Origin: Bin87 sp965220055
GTDB taxonomy: Bacteria > Chloroflexota > Dehalococcoidia > Lucifugimonadales > UBA3495
Length of the DNA stretch: 64,000 nucleotides
Reading direction: 5' to 3'
Assembly (NCBI GenBank): GCA_965220055.1
Contig: CBDCPE010000004.1
Location: 3,844,001-3,908,000 of the forward strand
The translations under genes were made by a program, and so were the position numbers. Shown here piece after piece: positions 60,718 to 64,000 of the stretch. The notes under the pieces were generated by a model. It worked only from the letters and a program-made list of their open reading frames with translations, ran no database searches and was not told the DNA's origin. Position 1 is the first letter of the stretch, and each line of letters starts with the position of its first letter.

Positions 60718-63366
60718 TTAGACGTTGGCGCCACAGCAGCGCTTATACTTCTTGCCGCTGCCGCAGGGGCACTGGGAGTTCCGCCCGACTTTGCGCCCCG
60801 CGCGCGGAGCCGGAGTGGAACGTCCCGGCGAAACGGCGGCCATGGGGCTGACCGGCGTGCGGGTGTTGCCGTTGGCCGGAGCCCTGGTCGTGGGTGCTTC
60901 CGGCGCCAGGGTGACGTGGAAGAGCGTGTGGGTGACCTCACGCTGCATCTGTCGGGTCAACTCGCCGAAGGCGCGCTGGCCCTCGGAACGATAGACGGTG
61001 AGCGGATCCCGTTGACCCACTGCCTGGAGTCCCACGCCGGTGCGCAGGTTTTCCATATGGGTCAGGTGACTGACCCAATGGGTGTCGATGGCCTTGAGGA
61101 GCAGCAGGCGGATCAGGGTCTCCATGTTATCGGGACCCAGGGCGCGCTCCTTCTCCCCGTACAGGGTTTCCGTGTACTCGTCCAGAACGTCCTCAATATG
61201 ATCTCGGCGCAACGCCAGCACTTTCTCCGGCGAGTCGAGTTCCGCGGGCGGCGGGCAAATCTGGCGCAGTCCGGCCGCGAACCCGTCCGCATCCCAGTCA
61301 TCCGCGTGACGGGACTGCAGGTGGGTGGCTGCCAAGTGGTCGAATTCCGCGCCCAGCATGTCCAGGATGCGCTCGCGAAGGCCCTGGCCAGCCAAGATGC
61401 GGGAGCGCTGCTGGTAAATGACCGAGCGTTGTTGGTTGAGCACGTCGTCAAAGTTGAGCAGGTGCTTGCGCATGTCGAAGTGGTGACCCTCGACCTTGAC
61501 CTGCGCGCTGGAAATGGACTTGGTGATGAGCTTGTTCTCCAGGGGCTCGTCGTCGTTGAGGCCGGTCCAGTTCATCACGTTCTTGATGCGGTCACCGCCA
61601 AAGCGCTGCATCAACTCGTCCTCCAGGGCGACGAAAAACTGGCTGCTGCCGGGGTCGCCCTGGCGCCCGGCGCGGCCCCGCAACTGGTTGTCGACCCGTC
61701 GGGCTTCGTGGTGCTCGGTACCGATAACGTGGAGGCCTCCCAAGGCGATGACGCAGTTGTGTTCCTCCTGCCAGTCTTCCCGGTCGGTGTCGGCCCCGCC
61801 CAGCACGATGTCAGTGCCGCGACCGGCCATATTGGTGGACACGGTGACGGCGCCGGGGCGGCCGGCCTGGGCGATGATCGACGCCTCCTGCTCATGGTTG
61901 CGGGCGTTGAGCACCTGATGCTGCGCGCCTCGACGGCGCAGGCGATCACTGAGGGCTTCGGATGTTTCGACGGAGGTAGTGCCTACCAATACTGGCTGGC
62001 CCAATTCCGATCGTTGAACGATGTTTTCGATAACGGCCTGCCACTTGCCCTCGGCGGTGGGAAATATCAAATCGCTGGCATCGTCCCTGATCATTGGCAC
62101 GTTCGTGGGAACGGCGACCACCTCGAGGCCGTAGATCTTGTAGAACTCGTCGGCCTCGGTAACGGCGGTTCCGGTCATACCCGAGAGCTTGCGATACATC
62201 CGGAAGTAGTTCTGGAGAGTGATGGTGGCGTAGGTGACGCTCTCGCGCTGGATCTTGAGGCCTTCCTTCGCCTCAACCGCCTGATGCAGACCGTCGGACC
62301 AGCGACGGCCGTATTGGAGCCGGCCGGTGAATTCGTCGACGATGACGACCTCGGCGCTGGTCACCACGTAGTCCTTGTCCTTGACCTTCTGTACCTGGGC
62401 GACCACCGCGTTTTCGACGTACTGAACGAGGTGGAAGTTCTCGGGATCGTACAAGTTATCGACACGCAGGTGACGCTCGGCCTTGCTGATGCCCTCTTCG
62501 GTCAGGGAGATGGCCTGGGTGCGCTCGTCGACGGTGTAGTCGGCGTACTCCCGCAAGCGGGGCGCCAGCCGGGCACAGTTGGAATAGTGCTCCACCGGTT
62601 GTTGGGCGGGACCGCTGATGATCAGGGGAGTCCGCGCCTCGTCGATCAGGATGTTGTCAACCTCGTCAACGATGGCGAAGTGATGTGCCGGCCGGCCGGC
62701 GTCGCGAGTTTGCACCTGGAGCTCGGCGCCCACCGACATGTTGTCGCGTAGGTAGTCAAAACCGAACTCGTTGTTGGTGCCGTAGAGGATGTCGGCACGG
62801 TATGCCTCGGCCCGGGACACGGGGGTCAAGTATTGGTAGCCTCCGCGGCCGACGTCGGTCAGGCCGGGGTCGTAGATGTATGCCGCATCGTGCTGAAGGC
62901 AGCCCACGGTCAGGCCGAGCAGGTGATAGACCGGCCCCATCCACAGGGGGTCACGCCGGGCTAGATAGTCGTTGACGGTGACGATGTGGACCCCGTCGCC
63001 GGTGACCGCGTTCAGAAATGCCGGCAGGGTGGCGACCAGGGTCTTGCCCTCCCCCGTTTTCATCTCCGCGATCTTGCCCTGGTGCAAAACGGCGCCGCCA
63101 ATCAACTGCACGTCGTAGTGCCGCTGACCCAGCGTGCGGCGCGCGGCCTCACGCACCACCGCAAAGGCCTCCGGGAGAAGATCGTCCAATGTCGCGCCGT
63201 CGTCCAGTCGTCGGCGGAACTCGTCGGTCTTCGCGCCGAGTGCCCCGTCGTTCAACTCCCGTGCGGAATCCTCCAGACGGTTGACCTGTGGCACCAGTTG
63301 GCTGCGCAATTTTTCGGCGGCCCGCTCGGGCGTGTCGCCGACCATTTTCTTCAGAAACGAAACCAT
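60718..63366 (-). CDS. secA: Preprotein translocase ATPase SecA
   Basis: The 882-residue motor drives Sec export. Landmarks: Walker A MKTGEGKT (102-109), the DEAD-equivalent DEVDNILIDEARTP, SGMTGTA, TNMAGRGTDI, and LRGRAGRQGDPG. The C-terminal zinc tail is complete (Cys866, Cys868, Cys877, Cys878 in CPCGSGKKYKRCC). An insertion around HDAAYIYDPGLTDVGRGGYQ near residue 160-180 is longer than in E. coli SecA. GGTGAGGG precedes the ATG. The gene is complete. Confidence 0.96.
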   Translation of the reverse strand: MVSFLKKMVGDTPERAAEKLRSQLVPQVNRLEDSARELNDGALGAKTDEFRRRLDDGATLDDLLPEAFAVVREAARRTLGQRHYDVQLIGGAVLHQGKIAEMKTGEGKTLVATLPAFLNAVTGDGVHIVTVNDYLARRDPLWMGPVYHLLGLTVGCLQHDAAYIYDPGLTDVGRGGYQYLTPVSRAEAYRADILYGTNNEFGFDYLRDNMSVGAELQVQTRDAGRPAHHFAIVDEVDNILIDEARTPLIISGPAQQPVEHYSNCARLAPRLREYADYTVDERTQAISLTEEGISKAERHLRVDNLYDPENFHLVQYVENAVVAQVQKVKDKDYVVTSAEVVIVDEFTGRLQYGRRWSDGLHQAVEAKEGLKIQRESVTYATITLQNYFRMYRKLSGMTGTAVTEADEFYKIYGLEVVAVPTNVPMIRDDASDLIFPTAEGKWQAVIENIVQRSELGQPVLVGTTSVETSEALSDRLRRRGAQHQVLNARNHEQEASIIAQAGRPGAVTVSTNMAGRGTDIVLGGADTDREDWQEEHNCVIALGGLHVIGTEHHEARRVDNQLRGRAGRQGDPGSSQFFVALEDELMQRFGGDRIKNVMNWTGLNDDEPLENKLITKSISSAQVKVEGHHFDMRKHLLNFDDVLNQQRSVIYQQRSRILAGQGLRERILDMLGAEFDHLAATHLQSRHADDWDADGFAAGLRQICPPPAELDSPEKVLALRRDHIEDVLDEYTETLYGEKERALGPDNMETLIRLLLLKAIDTHWVSHLTHMENLRTGVGLQAVGQRDPLTVYRSEGQRAFGELTRQMQREVTHTLFHVTLAPEAPTTRAPANGNTRTPVSPMAAVSPGRSTPAPRAGRKVGRNSQCPCGSGKKYKRCCGANV

Positions 63367-63417
63367 GGGAATCCCTCACCCTTACCTTATTTTGGCGAAA
63401 GAAGGAACACCTTTCAG

Positions 63418-63451
63418 TATAGCAAGTATGCCGGTATAGCAAGAATGCCGG
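63418..63451 (-). repeat. 17-bp tandem duplication in the secA promoter region
   Basis: TATAGCAAGTATGCCGG (63418-63434) is followed at once by TATAGCAAGAATGCCGG (63435-63451), one mismatch. On the minus strand each copy reads TTGCTATA, so the duplication sets a TTGCTA and a TATACT 15 bp apart and may create or double the secA promoter. Confidence 0.75.
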
Positions 63452-63543
63452 GCGGGCGCAGTCAGCCGGCCATTGCCGTTGCTCACCGCGTGCGCGAACC
63501 GGGACCCTGTTTGCCGCAAACCCGCTGCTTGCGGGCCGTCAAT

Positions 63544-64000
63544 CTAATCGAACTGGTAGGGGTAAACTACCTGCAGAACCCGCCCGTCGCGCAGGGCGTC
63601 GAAGTACCCGTGGGTAGCGTCGGGCTGTTGGAGCCAGCGGCGGATGACATATACGCACAGCGACGCCAGTTGCCCGCCGACGCTGGTCGCGGCCGGGGCT
63701 ATCATCAGGTCGTCATACATCGACGGGTTGACCGAATCGTTCTCTTCGCTCAGAAAATCGGTCAGCGCCAGGGAAATGGACTGGGACTCCGCCCCCGCCA
63801 TCAGCATCGCGTAATCGTTGACGCTCCACGACGACTGCATAATATCGTCGGGGTTCATCTGGGACATGACGTTCTCATCCAGGAACATGGCCAGCGCCAA
63901 CAGGAAACGGCTGAATGCCAACCGCGACGGGTCTGTATTGCCGTAGATCGAGTTTCCTTCTGTTTTGCTGGCGGTCAGGAACTTAGCCTTGTCAATGGAC
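63544..64000 (-). CDS. Unknown protein, C-terminal part (runs off the window)
   Basis: The frame is open from the right edge to a stop at 63544-63546, so the start lies outside the window. At least 151 residues are seen, including KFLTASKTEGNSIYGNTDPS, ALAMFLDENVMSQMNPDDIM and the end VLQVVYPYQFD. The composition is soluble and mixed helical; no family is recognised. A TTG at 63921 could be an internal start but the upstream part looks equally coding. Confidence 0.6.
   Translation of the reverse strand, partial: SIDKAKFLTASKTEGNSIYGNTDPSRLAFSRFLLALAMFLDENVMSQMNPDDIMQSSWSVNDYAMLMAGAESQSISLALTDFLSEENDSVNPSMYDDLMIAPAATSVGGQLASLCVYVIRRWLQQPDATHGYFDALRDGRVLQVVYPYQFD

Noticed and set aside
60916..62751. 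611-codon open frame on the plus strand
   Set aside because: It is antisense to secA, which has all family motifs; the long frame is a by-product of GC-rich codon bias.

Overview
This is a GC-rich bacterial chromosome segment that most resembles the Chloroflexota (SAR202 or sponge-symbiont style lineages). The assignment is an inference. It rests on Thr/Pro-rich linkers behind lipoprotein signals, family-5 solute-binding proteins in repeated import operons, a SecA with an insert around HDAAYIYDP, paired MDMPI-type proteins and the general gene mix. No rRNA, tRNA or CRISPR array was recognised.

Layout. 1-1 kb: two-subunit TPP-dependent sulfopyruvate decarboxylase-like enzyme (first subunit cut by the window edge). 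1.4-2.8 kb: an IS4-like element lying between C-tracts. 3.3-14.6 kb: a nitrogen-acquisition block, urtABCDE (urea importer), a type I glutamine synthetase, and ureABC-F-G-D (urease and accessory proteins). Urea is imported, split to ammonia and fixed into glutamine by genes in one line. 15-30 kb: small metabolic genes (GNAT, aldo/keto reductase, cupin, membrane-bound XRE regulator, alpha/beta hydrolase with a Cys nucleophile, two SDRs, two MFS transporters of which one is frameshifted, an Asp-box propeller, two MDMPI-like proteins). 30-34.3 kb: a scar joining epimerase and uracil-DNA glycosylase remnants, then a ~957-residue nuclease-methyltransferase gene split by an IS5-family element with a clean TTA target duplication. 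34.6-42.3 kb: GMC oxidoreductase with an unusual N-terminal extension, a gamma-synthase family PLP enzyme, TPR protein, dihydropyrimidinase-like enzyme and PQQ-type propeller. 42.7-50.7 kb: two paralogous peptide-type ABC import operons (binding protein plus two permeases, no ATPases in view).

The most striking feature is at 50.7-52.8 kb. Two consecutive exported lipoprotein genes, a DUF3179 protein and a TlpA/ResA-like thioredoxin, each have one in-frame TGA exactly where the first Cys of their CxxC motif belongs. The reading frame continues through conserved sequence on the far side, and each TGA is followed at SECIS distance by a potential stem-loop. The simplest reading is two neighbouring selenoproteins with UxxC motifs, perhaps redox partners outside the membrane.

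52.8-64 kb: leucine dehydrogenase-type enzyme, a two-gene unit of unknown function (678 and 300 residues), a copper-exporting P-type ATPase with a YHS-domain protein, SecA, and an unknown gene running off the right edge.
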